Notes under the pieces: generated by a model
The model's input: only the letters and a program-made list of their open reading frames with translations
Database searches by the model: none
Told to the model about the DNA's origin: nothing
Shown: in pieces, positions 31,563 through 44,482 of the stretch
How positions within the stretch are numbered: the first letter of the stretch is position 1
Layout: each line of letters opens with the position of its first letter
Source of the DNA: Branchinecta lynchi
Lineage: Eukaryota; Arthropoda; Branchiopoda; Anostraca; Branchinectidae
Length of the DNA stretch: 64,000 bases
Assembly: GCA_023053575.1 (NCBI GenBank)
Contig: JAKZAP010000014.1
Span: 17,510,938 to 17,574,937 of the forward strand
Direction: 5' to 3'
Made by a program: the position numbers and the translations under genes

Positions 31563-33110
31563 TAGAAATAGACATGACTACCAATATTTTCCCCAGATTC
31601 CGCCAGTATTTTCAACCAAGCACGAACAATGTCAATTAACCCCACTATAGATGTTCTAAAGCCCATGATCAAGAGATTATAAGATAAAAAATGCCGATTT
31701 TAGCTAGATTCCCGATGAATATCGATTCGGAAGGAAAAGAAAGCAAGGTATTCTAATCCAGTGTGTTTTCTAACCCAGTTATTTTCCTATTTCACCACTC
31801 CGAGAAGACTTCAGAGAAGACTTTTACATATCTCAAATTTCCAGATATGGGTTCAGCACGTCTGAGAAAAATCGATAATGTATTTGGCTATTTACCCCCC
31901 TCCCCCCTAATTTCAAACCCCAAACCCCTCCCACACCCCTAAATACCGCGCTACAGGGTTCATCTACGATCTTGATCCGGACTTTGACTCAAAGAATCCT
32001 CACACCAAGTTTGTAAAAAACTGAACCCGTTCGTGAGTTACCGTGCTAACAGACGGACAGGAATACAGGTGGACGTCAAACAATACGAAGTCATGTATTC
32101 GGTCAAGTTTGAGGAGACCGAAAAACCTGCCCAGAGCCGTAGAGAGACCCATTACTGTACTTCCCAGTGACGACTAACCACTTCATCACTCCTTTAAAAT
32201 CCCTATCAAAATCCTGACTTCTTAATCCTAGCCTTCAGTTTGCTTCATACAAGCCACGTCAGTCCAGGCAATATTCCAGGCATCTGACATTCCCATTCTA
32301 TACAGTAATTTTCTAGCAAGATCGACAATAAAGACCAAAACGACATTCGAATTGTTCGTAGGGATGAAGAGTTACAAGGTGATACTTAAACTCACCAATA
32401 TACCATTAGCCTTCTAATTATCCAGTTATCGCAAGAACAAATCATCCGTAAATCTCTGTAATATGGCAACGCGGAGACGAACAGACTCTCGATGCTCTGC
32501 CCCATGCAAACACTCTAGCTCTGGCTGCAAACAGCTCTAGGTCTGCTCAGTTTTGGTGTTAGCGGTGCATGGGACCAAAGATGAGGTTCTATTGACTTAT
32601 TTGTTCTTCGTGATACTTCATTATACAAGTGGGAGGAATTAGGGAATCCCGGCGTTGCAAAACAACGAAACGGAGTGGCGGGAGGTGAGCAAAGGGGTCA
32701 GAGACTAACTTTACAATTAACCACCCGAGGTAGTGAATTGCTGTGAAGTTGCTACATTCGACCCTTTGTTGAAGAAAAAGCTGAAAAACAGGGATTTTCT
32801 CTCAAGAAGAAATAGCGTGTCTTGAAGGCGTCTTTAAGCAGTAGGCCTAAGCTAGCTGATACCACAGTTAGGACAGCATCCAGGATTACCCTCAACCACG
32901 CGGAGATTTCTGTATTTATCTCACAATTATTTACGCCATATTCATGAATGTGTTTGTCCGTACAGTACGCCTATGTATCTTCAAATGGCTCCACAGCTTG
33001 AAACAATGAACTATCAAATCAAATTTGAAGACCGCTCTTCAGCGTGATTTTTGGTGGGTGAACTCTAGGCTAACAGCCCATAGACGGGCTACTTAGGCCT
33101 ATTTACTAAC
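31563..33110. other. Intronic sequence with family A fragment
   Basis: 31880-32075 resembles the right part of family A (CCCACACCCCTAAATACCG, AATCCTCACACCAAGTTTG). The remainder up to DCLK exon 2 shows nothing that could be supported. Confidence 0.5.
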
Positions 33111-33188
33111 CTGGTGTCCTGTAAGGGTAAAGACTTTCCGTACTGCTCCACTGTCAGGCTTGATTGCATCCGTTATATCACACATAAC
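33111..33188 (-). CDS. DCLK: DCLK exon 2: middle of DCX domain 2
   Basis: This is a 78-nt exon of 26 codons, phase 0 at both ends, too short to be found as an ORF. It reads VMCDITDAIKPDSGAVRKVF and then TLTGHQ, the DCX-domain helix and strand that follow LNKKTAHSFEQ in exon 1. The acceptor is TTTATATTTGCAG ending at 33189, with a pyrimidine-rich tract before it. The donor is CACCAG|GTTAGT with GT at 33110-33109. Vertebrate DCLKs have a TLDGKQ turn at this place; here it is TLTGHQ, so the usual Asp is Thr. The exon is isolated by 15.2 kb and 14.7 kb of intron. Confidence 0.92.
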
Positions 33189-33289
33189 CTGCAAATATAA
33201 AACATTGAGTGGAAATGGATAAATGGAAAATTTCAACGGAAAGTCACAGCCTTAGTAGCTACTTCTGCGGTTTACTAGTAGAACAAGTT

Positions 33290-34844
33290 TTTGGGATCCC
33301 AAAACGTAAGTGGAGGGATACGCATGACTTCATAAAAGTTGTCCGTCTGGCCGTCCGTCTGTAAGCACAATAACTCTCCAAGGGAACGGGATATTTTGGT
33401 GAAACTTGGTGTGAGGATTCTTTGGGTCAAGGGAAGGGTCGAGCTCGTAGATGGGCTCCATAGCTATATATTCAGGGAAGAGGGAGGGGTTTCAAATTAA
33501 GGGACGAAATAAAATACTTTTTAAACGCTAAGGAGACATGCTAAATCCGAATATCAAATTTATTCTCCCGTCGGACAAGTAGTTCACCCGGAATCCGGCA
33601 AAAACCGGAAAAGAAATTTAAAAGTAAAAGTTGAATCTGAAGTTGATTAGATGTTCGACTTTAGGGTAGGAAATCCGAATATGAAAATTACTTTTTGGCC
33701 GGACCGGTAGTTCGCCCGGAATCCTGAAGTTTAGCATGAATTAAAACCCAATGGTATAGTCAATATAGAGTGAGGAGACATGCTGTTGCAACTTTCGAAC
33801 ATACTAAAGAGTATACGCGATCAATGTAGTTACCTTCAAAGTCCAACCGGTATTTACTGGGTCAAAACGGCAGAATGCATCCCGACAACTGTCTGGTGGG
33901 CAATTTAAGAAAACTTGTCTACAACAGTCTACATTACAATATTTGTCTAAAATTTGTCTTATTTTCGGAAAACACCAGTCCCTACTCTACCCCTTTAACT
34001 ATACAAGCGAAAGATCTATGTCGATGCAGTCAATGACGACGCATTTTACATCCAGCGTACATATTCTTTGGGTTTAGTCATGGCGGCAGACGCATGGAAG
34101 TCTGTCATGTCGTGTCGGGGGGTAGAAGGGGTTGAGATTATGCGTATTCACTGGCAAAGTACAGGCCGAGATGTAGATGGGGCGTTTCAAATTAAGGGTA
34201 AAAGAAAAGGTGTGTTTTATAAGCTAATGAGATAGTCGTTTAAGGGGTAGGGAGGGCCGCTGAATCCATATCTGAACTTACTTTTCTAGCCGGACAAATG
34301 ATTCCCCCAAACTCGGCCGAAACTGGAAACTTTGTTGAAGCTCAAGTTGTTTCTGAAGTCGATTAGAGATTCGGTATCGAGGTAAGAAGACATGCTGAAC
34401 TGAATTTTGAACTTTTGTTTCCATAACAGACAAGCTGGCAAAATTTGCCAAAACCCGGAAATCTGGATTGAAAGGTTCTCTCAATGTCACTAGCGCTTTG
34501 GCTCTAAATGCAGTTTGCCGGGAATGCTGCTAAATACGAAGAATTGTGTCAAAGTAAATGACCTTCCTGAAGTCGATTAGGATGAGATACTGGAGTAAAC
34601 ATCCTTGCTAAAGATATATCTGAACTTGGTTTTCTCATCTGATTAGTTGTTTGGCCGTAGGTTGCCCAAAACTCCAAACCGGTAACATTGTTTTTTGTAC
34701 ATATTCAAGCGGTGGGTTTCGGATAAATAGCAAAATGTTAAAGGGGTCTGGCGAAGATTAAAGATCTGCAAAGTCCGATTGTCTGGATCAAGAATTCCAA
34801 TAAATATTAAAGTTTTGGGATCCCATCGAAATCTTTGGTCTCGT
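33290..34844 (-). mobile_element. Family A element, copy A4
   Basis: The right terminus (TTGGGATCCCAAAACGTAAG) is at 33290 and the left terminus (TGGGATCCCATCGAAATC) ends at about 34840. Internal repeats are diverged and interrupted around 33740-34190. It starts only ~100 bp upstream (in gene sense) of DCLK exon 2. Confidence 0.8.
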
Positions 34845-35470
34845 CATAATATGTAGGGTCGTTGAGTGTGTAAGAGGATTCAATGGGGAATGGATGAGTC
34901 TACAACTAAAAGCAACACTTCTATGAGATGAATAAACACTTCAGATTGGCTTTTACACATTGTACACTTTAAGCAGCATGCTGTCGCTTTGTTTCTATCT
35001 TTTTTTTTATCTTTCGCTTGCCGTGATCGTCTGACTTTTTGCGGCAATAAATCAATCCAAGCCTGTAGACGTCTTCAACCAGTTTCACCGAAAGCCTTCC
35101 ACCTGCTTTATCAGCGCCAATCAAGAGCATCTTACAACTAGCACACATTTCTTTCAGAATTCCTAGAATTTTCCAACTTGGCATATTGGCGGAAACCTTA
35201 GAATTTCGAAAAGAGTTAAGGGTCCAGATGCCATTAGCGATTTCTAATTTAGGCTAGCTTTTCAAGGGAAGAAACCTTTGTTTTGGAACGTGGATGGATA
35301 GCGTGAAAATTCAAGGTAATTCAAGGGCCATAAACTGGCAGCAAGAACGCATGATTCTATAAGTTTCTCGTATGTTGCAACGATGTGATCGTAGGAACAC
35401 TTCTGGTCCTGAGCAGTGGCGAAACTAGGGGGGCGTGGCTGGCAGGTGCCACCCCCCCCCTCCCCTCACC
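34845..35470. other. Intronic sequence, nothing recognised
   Basis: This is DCLK intron 1. No exon or repeat family could be supported. Confidence 0.45.
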
Positions 35471-35474
35471 ACGA

Positions 35475-36360
35475 AAAATCCTGTCGGCAAATCGGTAGTG
35501 TTTGTCACTGCCGCTTTTATCGTTCCGTTTCTGATACCGATAAAAGCTCTGTCGGTAAAACAGGAAACTTCCTATTGGGAAGTAGTCAGCGTTTGTCGGT
35601 GGGCATGCTTCAGCATTCCGTTTCTGATACCGACAAAAGCTCTGTCGGTAAAACAGGAAACTTCTTGTTGGGAAGTAGGCAGCGTTTGTCGGTTGGCACA
35701 CTTTAGCATTCCGTTTCTGATACCGACAAGAGCTCTGTCGGTTAGCCAGGAAACTTCTTGCTAGGAAATCGGCTGCGTTTCTCGGTGCGGGGACGGTGCT
35801 CGGATTCGGTTTTCGGTATCGATAAGAGCTCCTGACTAACACTTTCCTCGTTTCGTTTCTGATACCGACGATAACTCTGTCGGTAAATCATGAAACTTGT
35901 CGTAGAGAAATTGGCAACGCCTGTCGTTGCACGGATTCGGTTTTCAGTACCGACAAGAGCTGTTTAGGTAAATCAGTAAAATTTTTGTTTGGAAATCGGC
36001 AGTGTCTGTCGGTGCGGAGACGGTGCGCGGATTCCGTTTACCGACAAGAGCTCTGATAAAACAGTTTCTTAATACCGTATCTGACACCCACAGAGCTCTG
36101 TCGGTAATCAGGCAGCTTCTTGTCTGGAAATCAGAATTTTATGTTGGTGCGGAGATGATATTGACAAAAGCCTTGTCGGGAAATCAAGCCGATAATCGGA
36201 TCGACATACTGATTTCGGTTGTTTTCATTTTTCGATTCGATGATTGGGAAAAGTCTTGTCGGTAAAATGGGAACTCTCTTTTTCGGTCTGTTTGTGTCCG
36301 CAATGGATACATATCTTGTCGATGAATTCAGTAATTGTGAACTGTTCGTCAGTGACAAGA
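35475..36360. repeat. Minisatellite-like tandem repeat, ~90-97 bp unit
   Basis: The unit contains CCGTTTCTGATACCGACAAA, AGCTCTGTCGGTAAAACAGG and GCAGCGTTTGTCGGT. Units start near 35521, 35617 and 35710, then become shorter and more diverged to 36360. Long open frames on both strands (e.g. 35842-35357) are caused by the repeat. Confidence 0.8.
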
Positions 36361-36489
36361 CTTTTTGATGTGGTGACTGGAATTTCTCGTCGACCAGTCC
36401 GAAAATGCACTAACCAAACACTTCTTCGTTACTTTCTGTTCCTTGACGATAAAGCGACCACACTGGCAAACCTGCATCCTTGAATTGAT

Positions 36490-36790
36490 CTTAGTTGCGT
36501 TTTTTTATAGAAGGTTGAAGTTACCTTCAACCTCAAAAGTCTCTGCTTAAATACCGTTTATGGTCGCCGGTCACAGTTCCTTCGTCCTTCAAACTCTGAC
36601 CGTCGAACTTCGGGCGCTAGCAAGTTCGAAGTTTGCTTGAATCGTCGAAGAAACGTCGACCTGGCAAGGATCGTCGGAGTCGTAAAAACACTAATTAAGC
36701 AAACGGTGAACTTCGACGGCGTTCAAAATCGGACATTAAGCAACCGGCTAAGCGAACGGCGAACAAAACTTCGATAAAAAACGCAACTAT
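36490..36790. mobile_element. Terminal-inverted-repeat element
   Basis: The ends TAGTTGCGTTTTTTTATAGA and TCGATAAAAAACGCAACTAT are inverted; the interior is rich in GTCGAAC / GTTCGAC motifs. TA flanks are possible. Non-coding. Confidence 0.7.
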
Positions 36791-36794
36791 TGAG

Positions 36795-37730
36795 TGATAT
36801 CTCTGCTCCCACCCGTAAACTGTCCTTTTGGGTTATCTGGCTGTACACCAATCGGAGAAATGGTCTACTTTATCCTGGGACTTATGATTTACAAATTCCT
36901 GTCAGTGATACCCCCACCAACTCGGCCCACCGAGGTTGGATCAGGCCAGGATATCTTAATAACACAACTAGGACAGATGGGCGCAGTATCGCCAAGTTTA
37001 TCTCAATCGCTCAACCTATTTGGTCCCTAAGCGATCAAGAAAATGTGCAGGACCCACCTCTACGCCCCCCACAGCACTACCATAATGGCAAGAAGAGGTT
37101 CGGGCACATAAATGGCACATTTTCGGCATCTGCGTGAACCATCTATGAAGCATCACTCGAACGGAGGATTTTCGAAAAGCGTCCAGTAAGCCTACCAGAA
37201 CGGTACCCCTTAGCCCCAACTTCACCCGACGGACGACAGATCCGGTTTGGGCCTCAAATTACGTGCCTGGGTCCCATGAATTTTGTACCTTTCAAGTTTT
37301 ATCCCAATCACTGTATCTGTTCGTCCTCTACTCGTATTACACTATTCCCGAGACCTCCTCGCAGCACTGTTCTCGGACGCGAATAAACTGAACATCTTGG
37401 GCAAGTTTCAGTCGAACCCGAGCACTTTCTAGGGCCCATGAACCCGTTTGGTTTCTGAGGAGTATCACAAAGTTACTCTGACCCTACGTTCCACTCAGTT
37501 GTCGGATTTCGGTCGGACACAGAAGCAGCAAATCTGCTCCCATCAGCCATCAAGTCTCCAGAAAACTAGATTGCCCGTTCACTTCACCTGCACTTTTTGT
37601 CCAGCGCGTCCATACCAAATTCAACGAAATATGTAAACCCGAACTAGAGTCCGTGAGAGTTATCATGATAATGACGGACAGAGAAACTTTACGAACCCAT
37701 ATGTGCTAACGTTTTGGACCCCAAAAAGTC
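36795..37730. repeat. Diverged family F/A-like sequence
   Basis: Modules such as CAAGTTTTATCCCAATC, CAAGTTTCAGTCGAACCC, GAGAGTTATCATGATAATGA and the right-hand GTTTTGGACCCCAAAAAG recall both families. Low confidence in the exact boundaries. Confidence 0.45.
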
Positions 37731-39502
37731 ACTTAGTTTACAAGCGAAAAAGACAGCAGCATAAATCTTCAAGCAGTGAAGTAATCTGCTGCAGTGTCTT
37801 ATCACTTCGTTTCTGGTTTTCTGGTTTGCAAGACTATTGACTGCATATTATGTTCCTGGATCCATGTGATAAAATTTGGTGCCAAGAAGTGAACGGCGAA
37901 TTCATTATGTTGCATTAGAAAACCATCTCAACTGATACGTATATTACAACTTATTATTGCAACGGTTGTAAGATGTGTTCGCGTTGAACGTGCGCCTTTG
38001 CCGCGCAGCTTGTCGGTAAAACCTTGGCTTGCCCCCGCACAAAAATGGGCTAGTTTCGCAACTAGTTCTGAGGATCTTTTTAATGCTTCCTTGAAGCACT
38101 ACAAAGTGTTTCTGCTCAGATGTTCGGAAACAGTTGACCACTCTACAACTAAGCTAAAATGAATGAATGTAAATACGGAAGTAGGTTGCCTTGGAATTAT
38201 AGACACGACGGGTCCTTTAAAGTTCAATGGGCACATCAAACTACCCCAATCCCACTCTGTAACAACCTAGGAACAATGCTTACCCCCTAGCTCAGCAGCT
38301 TTTCAACAGTTTCCTCTCTGTGATATTTCAAAGCGTAATTTTTTGGACCAGTACATGCTCAATTTACTAGCTTGGACAAAGATAAAAGTGATGTTTCTTA
38401 TAACACTTAGTAGATCTTTATTTATGCATAAGTCAGCTTGTCTAATTCAGATTTGAATAGGCTATTTGTTTTTTAATGATTTTAGTAGCTATGCTATTTT
38501 TTATAAACTTATTGCATATTCTGGTACATTTTATAAAGCAAGTTAATCAAGCTTCACAAAACTGTTCCACAAAGAAAAACTTTTAATAGGCACTTAAAAT
38601 ATTGACCTTCTGATGAAACACTAGAACAATCAGGTAAACTGCATCTGCGGCTTGACTTATTGGTGACATCTTAAATATATCCTTTTCTATCAAGCATTGC
38701 TGGGAGTTTTTGAATTTCCTGCCACGAAATCCCAGCTCCTAAGATTTGGATCGCCGAAATGCCAGAGAGGTAAAGACAAGGGATAACAAGAAAACGGCTG
38801 AGTTTCCTAGCGTCTTCTAAAGGAAGTCGGAAATGTTTATTTGGGAAGCATTTAATACAAAATAAAGCATTAGAAGTGTCCATTGTGCTTTAAGAGTTGT
38901 GTGTCCAGTTCATCGTAGGCTAGGCTACATAAAGACAAAGTTCAGACAACCGCATTCTTGAGTCACAAACACCTGAACCTGTTGCTAGTTATCCCTCGCG
39001 ATGGGGAAGATTCTTTACTGTCATTTTCCCTCATTCCTAGTCGTTTTTCAGCTATTTTGTTGTTGTTGGTTTGTATCGCCGTTCAAAACATTTACAAATT
39101 GAACATTTTTCTGTCTCATATTAGCGTCCCATGGATTTCTGAGTGTTTGTCCAGGAAACAGAAGTGTTTGCCACACACCAGACCCACATTGAACTCGCGG
39201 AAACGCTGTTTTGTCTGTGTTATTTATTTGTTTTCAGTAATTTACCGATAGCCTATAAAATATCAACAAACATCAGGCTTACGTCCTTACCATTACGTAA
39301 CAGAAGGATCCCCAATTTTGTTTCTATCTGATTGATAAAATACTTTGGTTTTTTATTAGTGCTTAAATTTAAAATTTCAATTTTTCGCCAAATTTCGAGC
39401 CCCAAAATCGAATATCGTCTTGAGAGTCTGTTTGACAGATTTCAGCCACAGTACTAGCCCCAAATACTTTATTTGTCGCAGAAACAGACTTGTGGGTCAC
39501 AC
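37731..39502. other. Long AT-rich intron stretch, nothing recognised
   Basis: This is DCLK intron 1. A 70-codon minus frame at 38671-38883 begins with ATG but has no recognised similarity and is probably chance. Confidence 0.45.
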
Positions 39503-39505
39503 TAA

Positions 39506-39804
39506 GAGCGTGTTCCGCCCTTCTAACTATAGTTACTATTACTTACTATTTCCGTTCCATCCTCACGAAAAGTTACTACGCTGACCGTTCCAACCTTTTC
39601 GAAATAGTAACTAATAGTTACTATTTGCTTACCATGCTCGGGAGCGTGGTAAGCGTAGTAACTACGCATCTCTGGAACGTGATTGGTTGAATTACGGCTT
39701 TCTGCCGTCAAGGCTGGAACGATTTTTCTATTTTCCAGCAGAATATCATGCCACGGGCGATACGTCACGCGTAGTAACTACGGTAAGTAGGGTGGAACAC
39801 GCTC
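39506..39804. mobile_element. Family C MITE, copy C2 (TSD TAA)
   Basis: 299 bp. GAGCGTGTTCCGCC at the left and GGTGGAACACGCTC at the right; TAA at 39503-39505 and 39805-39807. This is the best-preserved copy of the family. Confidence 0.92.
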
Positions 39805-39807
39805 TAA

Positions 39808-40645
39808 ATATCGCGAAAATGCTCACTCTAGACCCCAGCCTCTTTGTGGAATAAGGTAAAAACACCTTAAAGCATAACTACTACTAGAAATGATCTTTTG
39901 CCTATAAAAGGGATTCGACAAAAGTTTTCCAAAAATACTATTACTTTCCACCTGAAATTAGCGATTTTCTTGTTAGAGCTTGTCGACAATATCCAGCCTT
40001 CCTGCTCTCCGACGCGGCGACTGGGCGCAAAACACTTGAAAACTGAACGTGCCTAGGTTAAAAAGTGGGAAAACTAGGCAAAGAAAAGAAGTAATAAACG
40101 GAAGGTTATCACATCCTTATGTGTAAAAGAGTGACGGCTTTTACACGTCCTTATGTGTAAAAGAGATGACGGCAAATTTTTGTTGGGTGATGGGAAAACT
40201 CGGCAAGGCCGAAAAAGCGCTAAAAATTCATAGTTACGAAACGAAACAATGGAGAAAAGTGGGGATTTTAGAAGCTTATAATTCCATATGCGAGCTTAGT
40301 ATATTATAAAAGGCAGAATAAGCAAGAGGGGTCCTTTAAGTAAAAAGTGTTGAGAAGAAATTCGTGTAAGATTTGTGTTCTTTCTCATGATAAGAAAGCT
40401 CGTGTGGAACCGTAATGAAGGAAATGGCTTCGTGAGGAAATCGGCGGAAGAAAACAGCCTAGAGTAAGAATTTCGCAAGCATGTACCATGTTGGTACATT
40501 TAAAAGGGGAAAACCTCCGTGCGCGGGGGAGGGGTCGTCTCGGAAAACTGCCATCTGTTGAAAAATTTCTAAGCTGAGTGAGTACCCCGGTCGATTTTCC
40601 AAAGAGGATAATTTCGTAAACCACATTGGCCTGAGATATCACACA
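39808..40645. repeat. Unnamed repeat incl. empty site of A6
   Basis: 40200-40345 (GAAGCTTATAATTCCATATG, AGGCAGAATAAGCAAGAGGG) is homologous to the sequence on both sides of family A copy A6 (46600-46702 and 47691-47715), but lacks the insertion. A two-copy ~35-bp tandem (TCCTTATGTGTAAAAGAG) is at 40110-40175. Confidence 0.65.
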
Positions 40646-41000
40646 GAATCAACGAAGAAATCAACGAAAATGGGGTTTGTAAAGGTCAACGAATATACTG
40701 AAAAATGGCGAATATTTCGGGAGGACAACCCTTCTTCAGCGCAGACAGAACATTTTGAGGAAAAAATGCCAGAACGAGGATGAAGTTCAACAACTAAGAA
40801 AACCGAAACAAAGCAGAAAACAACAAGAAACCGACGACTAAAACAAAATCGGAAGAATTCAAAGCCTAAAATAAAGACAGCGAGCCAGTCACCAATACCT
40901 ACGAATAACAATTACGACTGTTCTCGCTCGGTAGTGGCGAGTGACTCGCTAGCCTTTACAAAACCCATTTTCGTTGGTTTCTTTGTTGATTTTTTGTGAT
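40645..41000. repeat. Inverted repeat, ~45-bp arms
   Basis: The left arm has AATCAACGAAAATGGGGTTT and the right arm AAACCCATTTTCGTTGG. The region between has no known coding content. Confidence 0.6.
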
Positions 41001-41163
41001 TTTCTAAAGAGGCACCACAGGCTGTTGTCTTCCTCGGAATTTCCATTGTTTTCCGAGATCCGAGAGGTCTGACAGATATTTGGTTCACACAAGTCGGTCG
41101 GCAATTTGATTTCGACATTCTGGAAAATGTAAGACTATGTGGAAAGGATCATTGCATCTATCA

Positions 41164-42132
41164 ACAAGACCAAAGGTGTCGATGGGATCCCAAAATCTAA
41201 TATTTGATTCAGACAATCGGGTCTTGTCTTCGCCAGATCCAGTCTTCGCAGGGCTAATCATCAGAGAAAACCAAGATCAGCTATACCTCTATAAGCCATA
41301 TCTATTTTGACGATACTGACCGAGACTTCTGCTTTAATTCTGTCCAGGTTCCTGTTTCGCCCGAATTCCGAGCGAACAACTAGTCCAGCAAAAAAAAAAA
41401 AATCAGAAACAAATCCAGCGTATCTCCTTATCCCTATTAAGAACATCCAATCAACTTTGAAAAAAAAAGTTTGACATAAAAATTCCGGTTACAACCGGAT
41501 TCCGGACTAATTATATGTCCGAGTAAAAAATGATTGTCATATACAGACTGACCTCTCGTCTTACCCCTGAATCTGTCATCTAATCGAACCTTTGCTTTTA
41601 ATAAATTTTCCAGTTTTGACCGGATTCCGGGCTAACTAGTTGTCCGGCGAGAAAATGGTTTTCACCATCGTGTTCAGCATGTCTTTTTACTCCTAAATCG
41701 AACATTTAATCAACTTCAAACGAAATTTTTACTTTAAACGGACTTTCCGGGACCATTTAATCAACTCCAAATAAAACTTCTACTTTTAACCAACTTTCCG
41801 TTTTTTTGCCGGATTCCGGACGAACTAGTTGTCCGGCGAGGAAATGGATTTCACTATCGTGCTCAGCATGCCTTCTTACCCCCGCGACCGACTATCACAT
41901 TAGCTGTTTAGAAATATTTTGTTTGTCCCTTAATTTGAACCCCCTCCCCCACCCCTAAATGTAGAGCTACATAGCCCATCTACGAACTTGACCTTACCCT
42001 TGACCCATTGAACCCTCACACCAAGTTTCATCAAAATATCTTATTCCCTTCGAGAGTTATCGTGCTTACAGACAGATGGACATTTTTGCGATCTCATAGG
42101 TATCCCTCCACTTACGTTTTCGGATCCCAAAA
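41164..42132 (+). mobile_element. Family A element, copy A5, complete
   Basis: Ends CAAGACCAAAGGTGTCGATG and CTTACGTTTTCGGATCCCAA are both present with about four internal repeats. Length ~970 bp. Confidence 0.85.
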
Positions 42133-42676
42133 AGAATCAAGTTTTCGAAGGCAGTTCTGTTGGTAGAACGTAATCGACAAGGGTAAAAAATGTACGTTAC
42201 ACTTCCGTATTCCCGTGTGTTGCGTCCACTCTCTGACACAAGCTATAGCAGCTCCCTTCAGACTTTAGCATTATGTCAGTCGGATGGATCCACTTCATGG
42301 TACAGCCGAAGTAACATTAGGGATTACGGAAACGTAACGTAAGCTTTAATGTGTCAGTCCCAACGAACCTTAAGGCAAAGGACGCAGCGCTGTGTGAACC
42401 AAACGAGGGGTTACCTAGACTGCAGCCTAGCTATTAGCATAAGCAAACAAAACGCTCATCTGGCAAGCCTGTAATGTGAACAGACCCATATCGCTTACAC
42501 CTTTATAGTCGGGTGGTTATGAGACCACAAAGGTGCAGCAGACCATATGACCTTCAGATCATTCGCCCATACTTCAATGCGACTACGGTACGGTACTGCA
42601 CTGATGACGACATATGGGTTCTTATGTTCCACGTTAGGTAGGCTACTATTGTTAAAATACTAAGAGTTTAGATCGG
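42133..42676. other. Intronic sequence, nothing recognised
   Basis: No exon or repeat could be supported. Confidence 0.4.
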
Positions 42677-43150
42677 TCAGCCACCTAAATCATCACTTCT
42701 AAAAGCATTCAATTCCCTACAATCACACATAAGATGTCTCACACGCTCATTCATATCTCCACAAATCGGGCAGAAGTAAGGACCAATTCTCCCAATCGGC
42801 CTAGCCGTGTACCTCCTCTTATCTCCCAGCGGTAAAATATCAGCACTCATACTAATTAATAATTTCAACTCCTCCCTATCTAAACCCGCTTTAAAATAGA
42901 CACATTCACCCCATGTCACTTTAGCCTCTGTTAAAACCTTAGAAATTTTGAACTATCTCTATCGATATATTTTCGCAGATCCAATCAATATATGTTTTGC
43001 AGCAAAAGAAAAGAAAACTGTTGCGCTACCGGCAGTTTTGCAAGCCTCCTCTCTTGGTTTAACTGCCACTCCTCCCTCATTTATTCTGCAGATCACCCCC
43101 GCATGAAAAATAAATTGTCTAGCTCCGCTGCTTCTGCTAGACAGGAGACC
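42677..43150 (-). pseudogene. LINE C-terminal fragment with Zn knuckle
   Basis: The minus frame has ECVYFKAGLDREELKLLISM and a CPIC..H..C knuckle (YFCPICGDMNERVRHLMCDC), the same architecture as the LINE at 18.9-21.1 kb. A one-base frameshift lies just upstream (about 42935). A second frame at 43150-42960 probably belongs to the same copy. Confidence 0.8.
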
Positions 43151-43177
43151 CACTCATAAATCAGCATGATATTCAAA

Positions 43178-43534
43178 TAATGCATAATATAACCGATACG
43201 TCAGCTACGATGCTTTGGCAGCAATATTTCGTCCCTTCTTGGCAAGGGTCCTTGTCAGGCTGTGAAACTTCAGAGTCAACATCGGGGAAGGAAAAAAAAC
43301 AGAAATAAATAACTGAAGTTTCTAGTTATTTATTATAGGTGGAAGCTTCAAGTTATTTTTTGCAGGATTGTTTCCTTCCCCGACGTTGACCCTGAAGATT
43401 GAAAGCCTGACGAGGACCCTTGCCACGAAGGGCCGAAAAATCGCTGCTAAAGCATCGTAGTTGACGTATGCGTTATATGCATTATTTGCGTCATACATTA
43501 TTTTGTTTCAAAGTCAGCTTGGCCTCAAGGAATA
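43178..43534. mobile_element. Family B fold-back element B5
   Basis: Inverted arms contain GATACGTCAGCTACGATGCT and CCTTCTTGGCAAGGGTCC with a second internal hairpin (GGGGAAGGAAAAAAAAC, TTGTTTCCTTCCCCGACG). The right end is CTCAAGGAATATTTAAA. Confidence 0.8.
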
Positions 43535-44095
43535 TTTAAATCTCAGCGTGTTTTCTTATACTTCGACCGACTTGACCAAAAAGTGTTTGGTGACCAACTA
43601 AACTCCAGCTTTTACGCATTCCGACCGAATTATCCACACCGAGTCGAACACTAACAGCCTGTTTTAACTTAACATGTTCTTTTACGTTCAACGTCTGACT
43701 CCCTAGTCCTTTTCCTCGGCCAATTTGGCCGAGCCTACAAGCGACAGTTTCTGTCAAGCCTTCCAATCCGAAAAGAGTAGGCCTAGTCCGTCACGCAAAG
43801 TGTTTCAACAGGAGGACGCAATAAGATCCCGTCAACTCCGCTGGAGACCAAACAAAATATCGAAGAGCTAAACAAAGAAGAGACTCTCATTGCCCAGTGG
43901 GTTTACGTTACCTCTCTGGGAACAACAGTTTATAAACACAGACGGAAATGCATTTCTTGTAGAACAAAGGCGGCGGACAACCTTGGTATTCAGCATGGAT
44001 TACCTCAACTCCGTTCGCGGGGAAGGTTATTGTCGCAACCTGTCAAGGCTACGGTACCTCCAACCCGGCTCTGATTCCCTCCGTGTGGGAAGCTT
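43535..44095. other. Intronic sequence, nothing recognised
   Basis: No exon or repeat could be supported. Confidence 0.4.
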
Positions 44096-44098
44096 TAT

Positions 44099-44482
44099 AA
44101 ACCACTTTCACATTGACCCGTCGTTGCGATGCGTTGCGTGTGCGTTTACTTTGCGTTACGTACAGGTTGCGTAGCGTATCTTTCACACCTGCCACCAAGC
44201 TGGATGCTCATTTACGTTTTCCTTTCTCTGCTGAATTTTAGTTTCTTTCATTAGTAGCATGTTTTCTCCATCATCAGCATGCTTTTTTTTAGCTTTTCTT
44301 CAAAACTTCCATTTTCCACTGACAAATCTAATGCGTACGCGTCGACGTAACGCAAGTACAGAACTTGGTTCCATCCTTGAGTTGCCTTTTATTTGTCTGC
44401 GTAAGCTCTGCGTTGCGTCGACGCAGAGGTTGCGTAGCTTAGTGTAAAAGGCTCAACGCGTCAATGCGAAAGCGGCTTTAAG
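44099..44482. mobile_element. Family E element, copy E2
   Basis: It matches E1 (CCCGTCGTTGCGATGCGTTG; TGCGTAAGCTCTGCGTTGCG) without a family D insertion. The right end is GCGAAAGCGGCTTTAA. Confidence 0.75.

Noticed and set aside
35357..35842. 161-codon minus-strand ORF rich in YRYQKRNA repeats
   Set aside because: It lies wholly in the ~90-bp minisatellite and the repeated peptide follows from the DNA repeat; frames on the other strand are equally open.
38671..38883. 70-codon ATG-started minus ORF as a candidate small gene
   Set aside because: No similarity recognised, no splice context, and such lengths are expected by chance in 64 kb.
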